Counted from the first letter of the stretch, positions 45,548 to 55,411 are shown. The stretch: DNA of 64,000 bases from Pseudomonadota bacterium (GCA_027620075.1 JAQCEY010000005.1:1-64000), one strand, 5' to 3'. The notes: a model not told the origin generated them from the letters alone. Numbers and translations: made by a program.

Positions 45548-45928
45548 ATGGTTTACGTATTAGTTAGCTTTATAACTATTATCGCTGTTGAATTGTTTTT
45601 AAGGTTTCCGTTAATCTCTTGTGTAAAAAAATTTTCAAAAGTTTCTAAAAAGTCATTAAAAGTTATTTCCTCGAAGAAAATATCGGATCATTGGAAAGAA
45701 AAAGTTATGCCCGTATATGCCGTCAAGGTGTTCATGCTTACGTTGAAATTAACAATTTTGATAATTTGCGTTTTTGCGGGAGCTTTGTTGCCTGTTTTTG
45801 TTTTAGAGTATGCAATGGTACCGGAGCCGTCTTTTTGGGTTGAAATCGCAAAGCCATATGCCCTGATACTTTCATGTATTGTCGCAGTCTTATACTATTT
45901 TTTGCGTAAACGTTATGTCAGATTATAG
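45548..45928 (+). CDS. Small membrane protein next to a sulfotransferase gene
   Basis: 126 aa from the ATG at 45548 (TTG 45533 possible). Hydrophobic segments lie at about residues 1-22, 58-85 and 98-118, with a Lys/Ser-rich cytoplasmic-type loop (VKKFSKVSKKSLKVISSKK) between the first two. I recognise no family. It overlaps the sulfotransferase gene by 14 bases and is probably co-translated with it. Confidence 0.65.
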   Translation: MVYVLVSFITIIAVELFLRFPLISCVKKFSKVSKKSLKVISSKKISDHWKEKVMPVYAVKVFMLTLKLTILIICVFAGALLPVFVLEYAMVPEPSFWVEIAKPYALILSCIVAVLYYFLRKRYVRL

Positions 45929-46940
45929 CGTCGGTTCAAAAATATTGCACTATATTGCGTTGTCATCACCATTTATAGGGCAGGTTTGTTTTGACGTTGA
46001 GTGTAGTTTTAATAAAAATAAACCTGAGCCTAAAAAACCGGTTTTTGTTGCGGGGCTAGCTAGAGCAGGCACAACAATGTTAATGAATAATCTTTATAAT
46101 ACAGGTGAGTTTATTTCTTTGACCTACAGAAATATGCCCTTTGTTTTAATGCCGCAAGTATGGACTAAATTTTCAACCCCGTTTACAAAGAATAAGGATA
46201 AAGAGCAAAGAGCTCATGGGGACGGTATAATGGTTAATTTTGATAGTGCGGAAGCCTTTGAGGAGGTCTTCTGGCGTTGTTTTGATAAGAATAGTTATAT
46301 TAGCCGAAATGCATTGAGTCTTCATGAGCCGAGCGATGAAATTTTAGATAATTTTAAGAAATTTGTATCAAATGTTCTTGCCGACGGTGCCGGTAAACGT
46401 TATTTATCTAAGAATAATAATAATATATTACGTTTCCCCGCAATTAAGAATAGTTTTGAAGATGCTGTTATAATAATTCCGTTTAGAGATCCGGTGCAAC
46501 ATGCGATTTCAATGTTTAAACAGCACAAACTTTTTTCAAGAATGCAAAGTGATGACAGGTTTTCTCTAAGCTATATGAACTGGCTTGGGCATTACGAGTT
46601 CGGTCTCGGTCATAAGCCTTTTTTATTTGATAAAACGGTATTTAGCGAGTATCAAGCTGATAAAATAGATTATTGGCTGGATTACTGGATTCATGTGTAT
46701 AGCTATTTAAAAGATAATTTTTCTCAAAGCTATAATTTTATATGTTACGAAGATTTGTGTGTAAAACCCGCTACCATCTTAACGGAGCTTTATAGCATAA
46801 TTGAAGTTGATAAGGACTTATTACAAAAAAATGATGTACGCCAAGTTATAAAACACGATGAACCGACTATGAATGAAAACAGCACAAAAAAAGCTTTTAA
46901 ACTATATGAGAGCTTAAAGAGTCTTACTTTCTATTCTTGA
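45915..46940 (+). CDS. Sulfotransferase family protein
   Basis: About 341 aa from the ATG at 45915; an earlier start in the overlap is possible. The 5'-phosphosulfate-binding loop is VFVAGLARAGTTMLMNNL, and IIIPFRDPVQHAISMFKQH is the 3'-phosphate site. YNFICYEDLCVKP near the end is also typical. It transfers sulfate from PAPS to a hydroxyl, probably on a surface glycan or lipid given the neighbouring envelope genes. The acceptor is unknown. Confidence 0.85.
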   Translation: MSDYSVGSKILHYIALSSPFIGQVCFDVECSFNKNKPEPKKPVFVAGLARAGTTMLMNNLYNTGEFISLTYRNMPFVLMPQVWTKFSTPFTKNKDKEQRAHGDGIMVNFDSAEAFEEVFWRCFDKNSYISRNALSLHEPSDEILDNFKKFVSNVLADGAGKRYLSKNNNNILRFPAIKNSFEDAVIIIPFRDPVQHAISMFKQHKLFSRMQSDDRFSLSYMNWLGHYEFGLGHKPFLFDKTVFSEYQADKIDYWLDYWIHVYSYLKDNFSQSYNFICYEDLCVKPATILTELYSIIEVDKDLLQKNDVRQVIKHDEPTMNENSTKKAFKLYESLKSLTFYS

Positions 46941-46969
46941 GTATTTATAGCCCGAAACACTATACCTTT

Positions 46970-48571
46970 TTACTTGGTTTTAGTCGATGTTTCTGTTAAC
47001 CAACTTGCAGTATCGGCATAGTCCTTTGTATAAAAACGTGTTGTTATAAATTTCTTATAATAAGGATTTGTGGTATTTCTCTCTTTTAAACCCCTTAGCT
47101 CCCATATTATGTTACCGTCGGAATCCACTTGAAGAATAGTACTTTGTTCACGAGATGTAACTGTTAGTGAGCCATCATCAAATATTGTGTAAGAACCTCT
47201 GGTAGCGGATTTTAAGTTTCCGCTATAAATAATCCTACTTTTATCGGTCTGAGGGTCATATTCCATAACTCTTGAAGTGTTTATAACCTGAGATTTTTTA
47301 TTTTCTTTGTCATCATAAATAGCTACGCTTCCTTCGTTATCAAACATAGTTATTTTTGCATCATCGGTTAATTTTATGTGGTGTTGACTACGCCAAGGCC
47401 CCCTTCTGGCATATATAATTTTATCTTCACTAGGTCTTAATACCGATATAGTACTTATATCCCGATGTGATAATAATATATCTCCTACATTTAGAAGCGG
47501 CCATTTTTGTGCATGGCGTTCTTCAACGTAAACAACATCATTTAAATGTAGTCCGTTATAATAATCTAAACCGTTTTTTATACGATTAAGCATGTGACCT
47601 TTATTGGCATAGCTTGTCGTTAGCATATTTTGGTAGTGAGAATTAAAATATGCGTCGGTTACAGAGTGAGATGAAAGTACCAGACCTTTATCTATGTCTA
47701 TTATATTTACAATCATGTCAATGAATTGGATTTTATTTTTGTCGGTTCTGTCAACTAAAGGAAATGTGTCTCTGAGCTTACTTGAAGTTGCGATTAGAAA
47801 TCCTTCATCATTTAATTCCGATTCATGATGGAACAGATCTAACAGTTGCCACTTTATATTTGAATCTTTGTCTAACCTTACGATTATACCATAGTCAAAT
47901 ACACCGTAGGTGTAATGATTCTCTCTTACGGTCATTATTAAATCGCCATTCGGCATAAGATGTGCATCGGTACAATCCGGTCGAAAGGATTCTTCTTTGT
48001 CATGGTTTCTGAGTTTTAAATATTCATCATACTCTTTTGTATTGCGAAGCGTGTTAAAATCAAATTTCCACTCGTGGGCTATTTCTCCCTTATTATTAAG
48101 GAGGTATGCAATGGCAATATTTTTGTGCGGTATTGACGGACATGTTACATAGTAACCGTTATGTACTTTTTCAGGTTGATCGGTCCATGTAGTTATCTCA
48201 TCAACAAAATGCATGTCGGCATAACCAGTCATTACGGATTTTATCGACTCGAATTGACCTGCTTGTTTTAAAACCCCTACTTGATACGCTATAAATGAAC
48301 ATAACAATATAATGTTCAAATTTGTTAGCTTGTCCCACAAATCACCTTTTTTGTCCTTATTAAGGCTTTTTTCTTTTTCGGAATTTTTCTTAACTTTACG
48401 TATGAATTTTTTAATCGGATACCAGAATACAGCAAAAATCGTCAGTACAACGGATAAAAGCAATCCTCCTATTATTCCAAGAGTGCCTAGTCCTATTCCC
48501 GGTCCTATATAAGCTTGTGCGTTAAATGCTAAACCGGATAAGATGAAGGTGATTATGATTGTTTTTGTCAT
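46970..48571 (-). CDS. Arylsulfotransferase (ASST)-like propeller protein
   Basis: 533 aa. An N-terminal signal or helix and a Gly-rich helix (GIGLGTLGIIGGLLLSVVLT) precede a helix near residue 75-95, then a beta-propeller-type region: CTDAHLMPNGDLIMTVRENH, LHLNDVVYVEERHAQKWP, DILLSHRDISTISVLRPSE and DNEGSVAIYDD. Repeats of this kind are found in the Arylsulfotran_2 group. The ASST family uses aryl sulfate esters rather than PAPS. The catalytic His is not certain here. It converges on the PAPS-type sulfotransferase gene. Confidence 0.75.
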   Translation of the reverse strand: MTKTIIITFILSGLAFNAQAYIGPGIGLGTLGIIGGLLLSVVLTIFAVFWYPIKKFIRKVKKNSEKEKSLNKDKKGDLWDKLTNLNIILLCSFIAYQVGVLKQAGQFESIKSVMTGYADMHFVDEITTWTDQPEKVHNGYYVTCPSIPHKNIAIAYLLNNKGEIAHEWKFDFNTLRNTKEYDEYLKLRNHDKEESFRPDCTDAHLMPNGDLIMTVRENHYTYGVFDYGIIVRLDKDSNIKWQLLDLFHHESELNDEGFLIATSSKLRDTFPLVDRTDKNKIQFIDMIVNIIDIDKGLVLSSHSVTDAYFNSHYQNMLTTSYANKGHMLNRIKNGLDYYNGLHLNDVVYVEERHAQKWPLLNVGDILLSHRDISTISVLRPSEDKIIYARRGPWRSQHHIKLTDDAKITMFDNEGSVAIYDDKENKKSQVINTSRVMEYDPQTDKSRIIYSGNLKSATRGSYTIFDDGSLTVTSREQSTILQVDSDGNIIWELRGLKERNTTNPYYKKFITTRFYTKDYADTASWLTETSTKTK

Positions 48572-48656
48572 GTTGACGTTCCAATTTATTATTAAGTAAA
48601 TGATACCGAGTATAAATTATTATAAGATTCTTAGTGCATTTTTTATAATACTAAAT

Positions 48657-49658
48657 TTACAGGTTTGCAAATAATTTAGCAACGTCAATCATTCTAACGG
48701 AAAAACCCCATTCATTATCATACCATGAAGATATGCGTACGAATTTTTTATCAATTACTTTTGTCCCTCGTGCGTCAAATATCGAACTGTGAGGGTTGTG
48801 GTTATAATCAATAGAAACCAAAGGTTCATCGTTATATCCTAAAACGCCTTTTAATTGATTTTCCGACGCTGTTTTAATCAGCGAATTAACTTCATCTACA
48901 GATGTGTTTTTTCCGGCATCAAACGTTAAATCAACCATTGAAACGTTCGGGGTAGGGACACGCACCGCACAGCCGTCAAGTTTGCCTGATAGTTCGGGCA
49001 GGACAAGACCAAGTGCTTTAGCCGCACCTGTTGATGTAGGTATCATCGACATTGAGGCAGTCCTTGCTCGTTGCAGGTCTTTATGCGAGCCGTCTAGAAC
49101 GTTCTGGTCGTTGGTGAAGGCATGAACGGTGGTCATGAATCCGCGCTCAATACCTATATTGTCATTTAATACCTTTGCAACAGGGGCAAGGCAATTGGTT
49201 GTGCATGAGCCGATAGATATAACTTTATGCTCAGGTTTTAAAACATCATTATTAACACCATATACGATAGTAGCGTCAGCATCATCGGCAGGAGCCGATA
49301 TCATAACCTTCTTAGCACCGGCTTGCAAATGCATGGCTGCTTTATCACGCTTGTTAAATACGCCCGTACACTCCATAACGATATCAATATCAAGCTCTTT
49401 CCAAGGAAGTTGCAATGGGTCACGCAACTGAAATAACTTTATTTCACCACGTCCCATGTCGATATTGTTACCGATTCTTTTTACCTGAGGAAATGTTCCA
49501 TGTATCGAATCATATTTTAATAAATGCAGGTGTTGTTCAATATCGGCAGGTCCGTTAACCGCTACAACTTCAACATCGTCACGTTCATATTCGGTTATCG
49601 CCCTTAAAACACAGCGTCCGATTCTGCCCAGTCCGTTTATTGCAATCCTTACAGTCAT
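48657..49658 (-). CDS. gap: Type I glyceraldehyde-3-phosphate dehydrogenase
   Basis: 333 aa. N-terminal AINGLGRIGRCVLRAI, catalytic Cys152 in SIGSCTTNCLAP, TVHAFTNDQNVLDGSHKDLQ and MIPTSTGAAKALGLVLPEL, and WYDNEWGFSVRM. The residue after Asn35, which in NAD-type enzymes is usually Asp (NDL), is Gly36 here (VVAVNGPAD), which could relax NAD preference toward NADP; this is inference. It is in the tkt-gap-pgk set but separated from both partners. Confidence 0.95.
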   Translation of the reverse strand: MTVRIAINGLGRIGRCVLRAITEYERDDVEVVAVNGPADIEQHLHLLKYDSIHGTFPQVKRIGNNIDMGRGEIKLFQLRDPLQLPWKELDIDIVMECTGVFNKRDKAAMHLQAGAKKVMISAPADDADATIVYGVNNDVLKPEHKVISIGSCTTNCLAPVAKVLNDNIGIERGFMTTVHAFTNDQNVLDGSHKDLQRARTASMSMIPTSTGAAKALGLVLPELSGKLDGCAVRVPTPNVSMVDLTFDAGKNTSVDEVNSLIKTASENQLKGVLGYNDEPLVSIDYNHNPHSSIFDARGTKVIDKKFVRISSWYDNEWGFSVRMIDVAKLFANL

Positions 49659-49830
49659 GGTTTTCCTTTCTTTATTTAAAATAGTTTAAACTACAAGATG
49701 ATGTTTAACTTTATTCGCTACATCGGGTATTTGACTAACTTACCGCTCTTTGGTTGCTTTTTTCAAAATTCATACCTTCTGATATATTAGCATAGAATTC
49801 ATCATTGAATCCCGCTATTTTGTCTTTCTT

Positions 49831-50478
49831 TCACGCTAAGTCGGCTACATCTCTTAATGCCGACTTTACTGTCATCAGTAATTTATTGGGGTCTTGGTTC
49901 ATCAGTTGGCCGGTGTCATTATTTACTAAAGACTGAGTAAGCCTGTTTGCATTACTAACACCTGTTTTTATCGAATGATGTATCTCCTCGCCACTTTCTT
50001 TAGCTTCTTTTGCAAGTCTAACTACGAGGTTACTTACATTTGCAAGTGCACTTGCCGAATTAGCAGCAGAAGGTTGATCGGTTCTGGCGTTATACATCCA
50101 GTCCTGTGTTTTTAGGCTTTCAGGGTCAATTTGGTCAAGGTTTTGAATATCTTCTTCAGCAGCCTTCGCCCTTAAGCTTGATTGTAAAGGTAGAAAATCT
50201 TTTTTCCATTGCCATACGTCACCCGACTCAAATTGTTTGCCGCCTTCAACCTTACTTAATGCTTCGGCATTTTCCGACAGGACGTTTAGTATAAAAGGTG
50301 CTTTTCCATCTGATGATTGTTCTTTTTGTATTTGTAAAGCAGCCTCCATTTGAGCGGGAGTTACCTTCGGTTCGATTTCTTTGCCTTCTGCGTTACGAAC
50401 TTTATCGCCGCTTCGTTCACGTTGACCTGTTAAAAATTCACCTATGAACGGTATGTCGTTTAGTTTTGCTTTTGTCAT
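49831..50478 (-). CDS. Orphan hydrophilic protein between tkt and gap
   Basis: A 215-aa protein without signal peptide or membrane helix. It is Gln/Ala/Glu/Lys-rich and probably mostly helical (TPAQMEAALQIQKEQSS ... ASALANVSNLVVRLAKEAKE ... SNANRLTQSLVNNDTG). I recognise no family. It sits 12 bases after tkt on the same strand, in a place where gap normally follows in Alphaproteobacteria. Its composition resembles the effector-like proteins at 3667, 10239 and 59190-60702, but it does not carry their basic C-terminus. Confidence 0.75.
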   Translation of the reverse strand: MTKAKLNDIPFIGEFLTGQRERSGDKVRNAEGKEIEPKVTPAQMEAALQIQKEQSSDGKAPFILNVLSENAEALSKVEGGKQFESGDVWQWKKDFLPLQSSLRAKAAEEDIQNLDQIDPESLKTQDWMYNARTDQPSAANSASALANVSNLVVRLAKEAKESGEEIHHSIKTGVSNANRLTQSLVNNDTGQLMNQDPNKLLMTVKSALRDVADLA

Positions 50479-50490
50479 TATATTTCCTTT

Positions 50491-52515
50491 CTATCTTTTA
50501 TTAGCTATTTTTTCGTTAACTTTTTTCACAACATTTTCAGATGTAATGCCGAAATTCTTATATAAATCTTCTATCGGGGCTGATGCTCCGAAGCCGTTCA
50601 TACCGATGAATATACCGTGAGGACCGATGAATTTTTCCCAACCTTGTTTTATAGCGGCTTCTATCGCTACTTTCACGCTATCGTTACATAACAGGCTTAC
50701 TTTATAATCGCTATCCTGCTGTTCGAAAAGCTCAACACACGGAACGGACACAACCCTTGTTCCGATACCCTGTTCCTGTAATTTTTCTCGTGCATTTATG
50801 GCTATTTCCACTTCAGAGCCGGTAGCAAATATGGTAGCTTTTAAATCTCCTTTTGCTTCTGCCAATATATAAGCACCTTTTGCACATTTATTTTCAGGTG
50901 TAAATTCGGTTCTTTGTTGAGGAACATTTTGTCTTGTCAAAGCAAGTATGGAAGGTGTGTTTTCCGATTCTAACGCTAACTGCCAGCATTCTGCGGTTTC
51001 TGTCGCATCGCACGGGCGGTAAACATTCAGGTTAGGCATAGCACGTAAAGACGCCAAATGCTCAACGGGCTGGTGGGTAGGGCCGTCTTCGCCCAGACCT
51101 ATGGAATCATGCGTCATAACATACACTACACGCTGCTGCATAAGAGCAGATAGCCTTATAGAGCCTCGGCAATAATCGGTAAATACCAGAAATGTTCCGC
51201 CAAAAGGTATGAAGCCGCCATGCAGTGCGATACCGTTCATAGCTGCCGCCATAGCATGTTCACGGATACCGTAATATATATAGCGTCCTGAAAAATCATC
51301 TGCACAAATAGGTTTTAAGCTGTCGGTTTTGGTAAGGTTAGAGCCTGTAAGGTCGGCACTGCCGCCTATTAACTCAGGAGCAAGGTCGGTAAGTGTTTTC
51401 AGCACTTCACCCGATGCCTTACGAGTCGCCCACGAAGGCTTTTCTGCCGCATAAGCTTTTTTCAAATTTTCAACGGCTTCTTTTAAGCCCGAAGGTAGTT
51501 TGCCTGATATAAGTCTTTCAAATTCAGCTTTTTTATCAGATGAAAGCGAGTTTAATTTTTCGTTCCACGCATTTTCTTTTTCTTGACCTTGAGAGCCGAT
51601 TTTTCGCCAGTTATTAAGTATTTCTTCAGGTACTTCAAACGCAGGTGAATCCCAGCCAAGAGCCTCTCTTGTGCCTTTTATCTCGTCATCACCCAAAGGT
51701 GAGCCGTGCGATGAGTTCTTGCCTGCTTTTGTAGGTGCACCATATGCAATTGTTGTTTTGCAGGCTATCATTGAAGGAGTATCGGTTTGTTTTGCTTTTT
51801 TTATAGCGGTGCGTATCGCAGAAGGGTTGTGTCCGTCAATTTCCTGCACGTCCCAGCCGCTTGCTTCAAAACGTTTTTTCTGGTCATCGGAAGTGGAAAG
51901 GTCGGTAGAGCCGTCTATAGTAATTCCGTTATCGTCAAAAAGTACGATTAGTTTATTTAATTTTAAGTGACCTGCAAGAGAAATTGCTTCCTGAGATATT
52001 CCCTCCATAAGGCAGCCGTCACCGGCTATTACATAAGTATAGTGGTCTACAATATCATTTCCGAAACGCTCCGCCAGCATTTGTTCGGCTATGGCGAACC
52101 CTACGGAGTTAGCTATACCCTGCCCAAGAGGACCGGTAGTAGTTTCAATACCTTTTGCGTGACCATATTCGGGGTGACCTGCGGTTTTTGCTCCCCATTG
52201 GCGGAAATTCTTTATTTCCTCAATTGTCATATCTTCATAGCCGGTCAGGTATAAAAGGGAATATATAAGCATAGAGCCGTGTCCGGCGGATAGGATAAAA
52301 CGGTCACGGTCAGCCCAATCAGGGTTTTTAGGGTTGAATTTTAAAAAATCGCTGAATAATACGGTAGCAACATCTGCCATACCCATCGGCATTCCGGGGT
52401 GTCCTGAATTTGCCTTTTGAACCGCATCCATAGATAAAGCACGGATTGCATTTGCCATTTTTATGATTTGTCGGTCGGAGTTTTTAGTGCTTTGTTCTTC
52501 GGATTTATTCAGCAT
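50491..52515 (-). CDS. tkt: Transketolase
   Basis: 674 aa from the ATG at 52515; the longer frame to 52584 adds 23 residues not seen in the family. It has ANAIRALSMDAVQKANSGHPGMPMG... with the N-terminal active-site His, DRFILSAGHGSMLIYSLLYL, GDGCLMEGISQEA (TPP-binding), and YYGIREHAMAAAMNGIALHGG with DSIGLGEDGPTHQPVEHL. It moves two-carbon units in the pentose phosphate pathway. Confidence 0.96.
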   Translation of the reverse strand: MLNKSEEQSTKNSDRQIIKMANAIRALSMDAVQKANSGHPGMPMGMADVATVLFSDFLKFNPKNPDWADRDRFILSAGHGSMLIYSLLYLTGYEDMTIEEIKNFRQWGAKTAGHPEYGHAKGIETTTGPLGQGIANSVGFAIAEQMLAERFGNDIVDHYTYVIAGDGCLMEGISQEAISLAGHLKLNKLIVLFDDNGITIDGSTDLSTSDDQKKRFEASGWDVQEIDGHNPSAIRTAIKKAKQTDTPSMIACKTTIAYGAPTKAGKNSSHGSPLGDDEIKGTREALGWDSPAFEVPEEILNNWRKIGSQGQEKENAWNEKLNSLSSDKKAEFERLISGKLPSGLKEAVENLKKAYAAEKPSWATRKASGEVLKTLTDLAPELIGGSADLTGSNLTKTDSLKPICADDFSGRYIYYGIREHAMAAAMNGIALHGGFIPFGGTFLVFTDYCRGSIRLSALMQQRVVYVMTHDSIGLGEDGPTHQPVEHLASLRAMPNLNVYRPCDATETAECWQLALESENTPSILALTRQNVPQQRTEFTPENKCAKGAYILAEAKGDLKATIFATGSEVEIAINAREKLQEQGIGTRVVSVPCVELFEQQDSDYKVSLLCNDSVKVAIEAAIKQGWEKFIGPHGIFIGMNGFGASAPIEDLYKNFGITSENVVKKVNEKIANKR

Positions 52516-52769
52516 TTTATACAATCTTCCCTGTAAAAAATTAATTCTAACGTGGCTTATAAAGGAAAAATACGGCTTTTTCAATGTATTTTTAAACCGG
52601 TGTTTACTATCTCAAGTCAATCGGATAGGGTTTGATTTTTTCACTTCTTTCAACGTGGGTGTTATTTTTACGCATGCTCGTTTCTTGTTTTATTTATGAT
52701 TTATTAAGTTTTTTCTTATACAATTTGTTATGTAATTGTAATAATTTATTGAAGGAATAACAAGTCGTT

Positions 52770-53912
52770 ATGCGAAAATATTCATTTTTAAATGCTATAT
52801 ACTTATCTTTTTTTTCGAAAGATTTTTATTGTGATGTACTGCAAAACCGCAAAGGGTTGGGGTTTTTGTACCTGTTTTTTATTAGTTTTATAGCATCACT
52901 TATTGTTGTCTCGTTATTTGTGTTGAAGGTACGTGATTTTGATAGTCAAAAGATTGTTGATGGATTGGCTGCGAAAATTTCATCTTCCGAGCATACTTTC
53001 GAGGATAACCTTAACAGGGTTTTGGATGTTATATCTCAAATACCGAGGGTAACATTCGAAAACGGACAGTTATCCACAAATAAGCAGGAACCCTATTACA
53101 TTACTGATCCTGTTTCGGGAAAAAACATAGTTATTTTTGATACTAGCGGATATTACAATGGTTTAGAAAAGACTGATGCGGTAATGCTTTTTACTAAAAC
53201 AAAAATAATTACCAAAAAGAATAACCGTACGGAACAAGCTCATTATGTTTCAGAAATGACGGCAGAGCAGGGAAGTGAGGAAGATTTAAACGCAATGTTC
53301 TCTATTTTGTCGCAAATACCTAAGATAACTATAACAAACGGTATTGCCTCCATTGAAGAAAACGTACCGTATAATATTGTCGACAAAGAAGGCTCGCCGC
53401 TTGTTATCATAGATACTGACGGGGATTATGAACCTATAGAAGATAACGGAGCTTTTTTGTTAATTACCGAGGACAGGATATTGATAAAAGATGCTTTTGC
53501 AACTCCTCAGGACGAGAACGTTGTTAAAGAAGTTTTTATATCCGACATAAATGAAGACATGATATATACGTTTATCCTTGAATTTTCAGATGCTGTACGG
53601 AACTTCCTGTTTTGGTTCATTCCGTTGGTTGTGTTACCTTTATATACAATGTTCTCGTTTGTTTTGTCTTTGATATTTATTTTGCTTATATCATTAATTA
53701 CATTACTATTCGGCAAAGTTCTTAAGTTAAAGGATTTCGAGTATGAAAACGCACTTAGGGTGTCGTCTTTCGCTATAACGCCCGTGCTTATAGTAAGCAA
53801 AATATTACCGGATGCACTGCCAAACCAGAACTTGATATATTTTCTAATATTGCTTGGATATTTGTATTTTGCAGTTTATGCTAACGTAGGAAATAATAGA
53901 TCCGAAGACTGA
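52770..53912 (+). CDS. DUF1189 family membrane protein with duplicated central region
   Basis: 380 aa. An N-terminal membrane helix (about 30-50), a soluble region with two related segments (LDVISQIPRVTFENGQLSTNKQEPYYITD and a second copy ILSQIPKITITNGIASIEENVPYNIVD), then three to four C-terminal membrane helices. This is the DUF1189 layout. The function is not known. The PhoR-like kinase starts one base after its stop, so they are co-translated. Confidence 0.85.
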   Translation: MRKYSFLNAIYLSFFSKDFYCDVLQNRKGLGFLYLFFISFIASLIVVSLFVLKVRDFDSQKIVDGLAAKISSSEHTFEDNLNRVLDVISQIPRVTFENGQLSTNKQEPYYITDPVSGKNIVIFDTSGYYNGLEKTDAVMLFTKTKIITKKNNRTEQAHYVSEMTAEQGSEEDLNAMFSILSQIPKITITNGIASIEENVPYNIVDKEGSPLVIIDTDGDYEPIEDNGAFLLITEDRILIKDAFATPQDENVVKEVFISDINEDMIYTFILEFSDAVRNFLFWFIPLVVLPLYTMFSFVLSLIFILLISLITLLFGKVLKLKDFEYENALRVSSFAITPVLIVSKILPDALPNQNLIYFLILLGYLYFAVYANVGNNRSED

Positions 53913-53913
53913 G

Positions 53914-55383
53914 ATGAATCTTCTAAAGTCAAAAATAGCCACTTTAAAAAAGGTACATGAAAAGAAAAGACGTGTAATGGAAGCGTATTATGATAAGCTT
54001 CTGAAAGCTTCTTTGATAATTTCCATAGTGCCTAATATGGGCATTTGCCTGTTAGTTCTGTATAACAGGCTTTCTTTATTAGAAGGTATATTAAGCGGGA
54101 TACTGGTTTTTCTAAGCTCAATGTTATTTGCCAAGCCGTATCTTGATGATCTTTCGTCACTGACTGCATATGTGGATGATCTTACTGTCGGAAGGATTAC
54201 AAAACCTCCACAATTAAGCTTTATCAATAACGTTGAGCAGCTATCAAAGTCGGTACTTAATCTGCAAAGAAAATGGGGGGAAAAAGCCATTGAGCTGGAA
54301 GCTGCTTTGGCAGAGAGCAGTATCCTGTTCGATACTATTCCCGATGTACTGTTGATGATAGACAAGGATCTGAATATATTAAGAGCCAACAATGCCGCTA
54401 TAAATTCATTCCGTAGAGGAGTAATCGTAACTAACCTCAAAGATATGACGGAAGATGAGTGTCTTATAAAATGCGTCGGTGAAGTGTTGAAAAGGGGATA
54501 TGGAGATACTGTTGAAATAACTATGAAATCCAACAATAAAGCACATGATTTTCTGGTTATGGTTGAAAAATTCCCGGTTCAGTCAATTGCCGGAATATCG
54601 GCAGTTATAATAATGCATGATATAACCGAAGAAAAAAGACGTAAGCAGTTATTAAAAGATTTCGTTGCAAATGCAAGCCATGAAATCAGGACTCCTCTGA
54701 CAAGTGTGATGGGTTTTTTGGAAAATCTTAAAACCCTTGACGAAGAGGAGGACAATGTAGAAATAAGACGGAAAACCCGTAAGAAATTCTTTGAAATCAT
54801 GACGGAGCAGACAAACCGTATGGCGAAGCTGCTTAACGACCTTTTATCACTTTCAAAGGCCGAGATGAATGCCGGCGATTCACTTTCCGAACCGGTGAAT
54901 GTTGAAAGCGTTGTAAGGGAAGTAGTTAACAGACTTAAGCACCTTGCCGATGAAAAGAAGATAAAAATAAAGATAGATAACCTGCAAGATTCGCCTATCG
55001 TGCTTGGTAGCTATGATGAGCTATCACAGGTTTTTACCAACATAGTAAGTAATGCCATAAAGTATGGAAAAGATAAGAGTAAAATAGAGATATCTAAAAT
55101 TATAGCTACGGATTTTTCACGCTCCTTCCAAATGCCTAAAAATTGTAAGAAGCTGTTATTGATATCCGTAAAAGACGAAGGTGAGGGGATATCGGAACAG
55201 CATTTGCCGAGAATTACCGAAAGATTTTATAGGGTAGATAAATTACGCTCACGTAAAGTAGGCGGTACGGGGCTTGGTCTTGCGATAACAAAGCATATAT
55301 TATACCGGCACTGCGGAGATCTGGTGGTGGAAAGTAAACTTGGTGTAGGTAGTACCTTTACCGTAAGGTTGCCCGTGCAGTAA
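53914..55383 (+). CDS. PhoR-type sensor histidine kinase
   Basis: 489 aa. Two membrane segments (about residues 27-70), a PAS domain (about 130-235; IPDVLLMIDKDLNILRANNAA), the phospho-acceptor ASHEIRTPLTSVMGFLENL, and an ATPase domain with NIVSNAIKYGKDKS, VKDEGEGI and GTGLGLAITKH. The order and the PAS match PhoR. No PhoB-type regulator is next to it, so the partner is elsewhere. It probably senses an envelope or phosphate-related signal with the upstream DUF1189 protein. Confidence 0.92.
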   Translation: MNLLKSKIATLKKVHEKKRRVMEAYYDKLLKASLIISIVPNMGICLLVLYNRLSLLEGILSGILVFLSSMLFAKPYLDDLSSLTAYVDDLTVGRITKPPQLSFINNVEQLSKSVLNLQRKWGEKAIELEAALAESSILFDTIPDVLLMIDKDLNILRANNAAINSFRRGVIVTNLKDMTEDECLIKCVGEVLKRGYGDTVEITMKSNNKAHDFLVMVEKFPVQSIAGISAVIIMHDITEEKRRKQLLKDFVANASHEIRTPLTSVMGFLENLKTLDEEEDNVEIRRKTRKKFFEIMTEQTNRMAKLLNDLLSLSKAEMNAGDSLSEPVNVESVVREVVNRLKHLADEKKIKIKIDNLQDSPIVLGSYDELSQVFTNIVSNAIKYGKDKSKIEISKIIATDFSRSFQMPKNCKKLLLISVKDEGEGISEQHLPRITERFYRVDKLRSRKVGGTGLGLAITKHILYRHCGDLVVESKLGVGSTFTVRLPVQ

Positions 55384-55411
55384 TCTTTTAAACGCTATTT
55401 GTGAGCATTAA

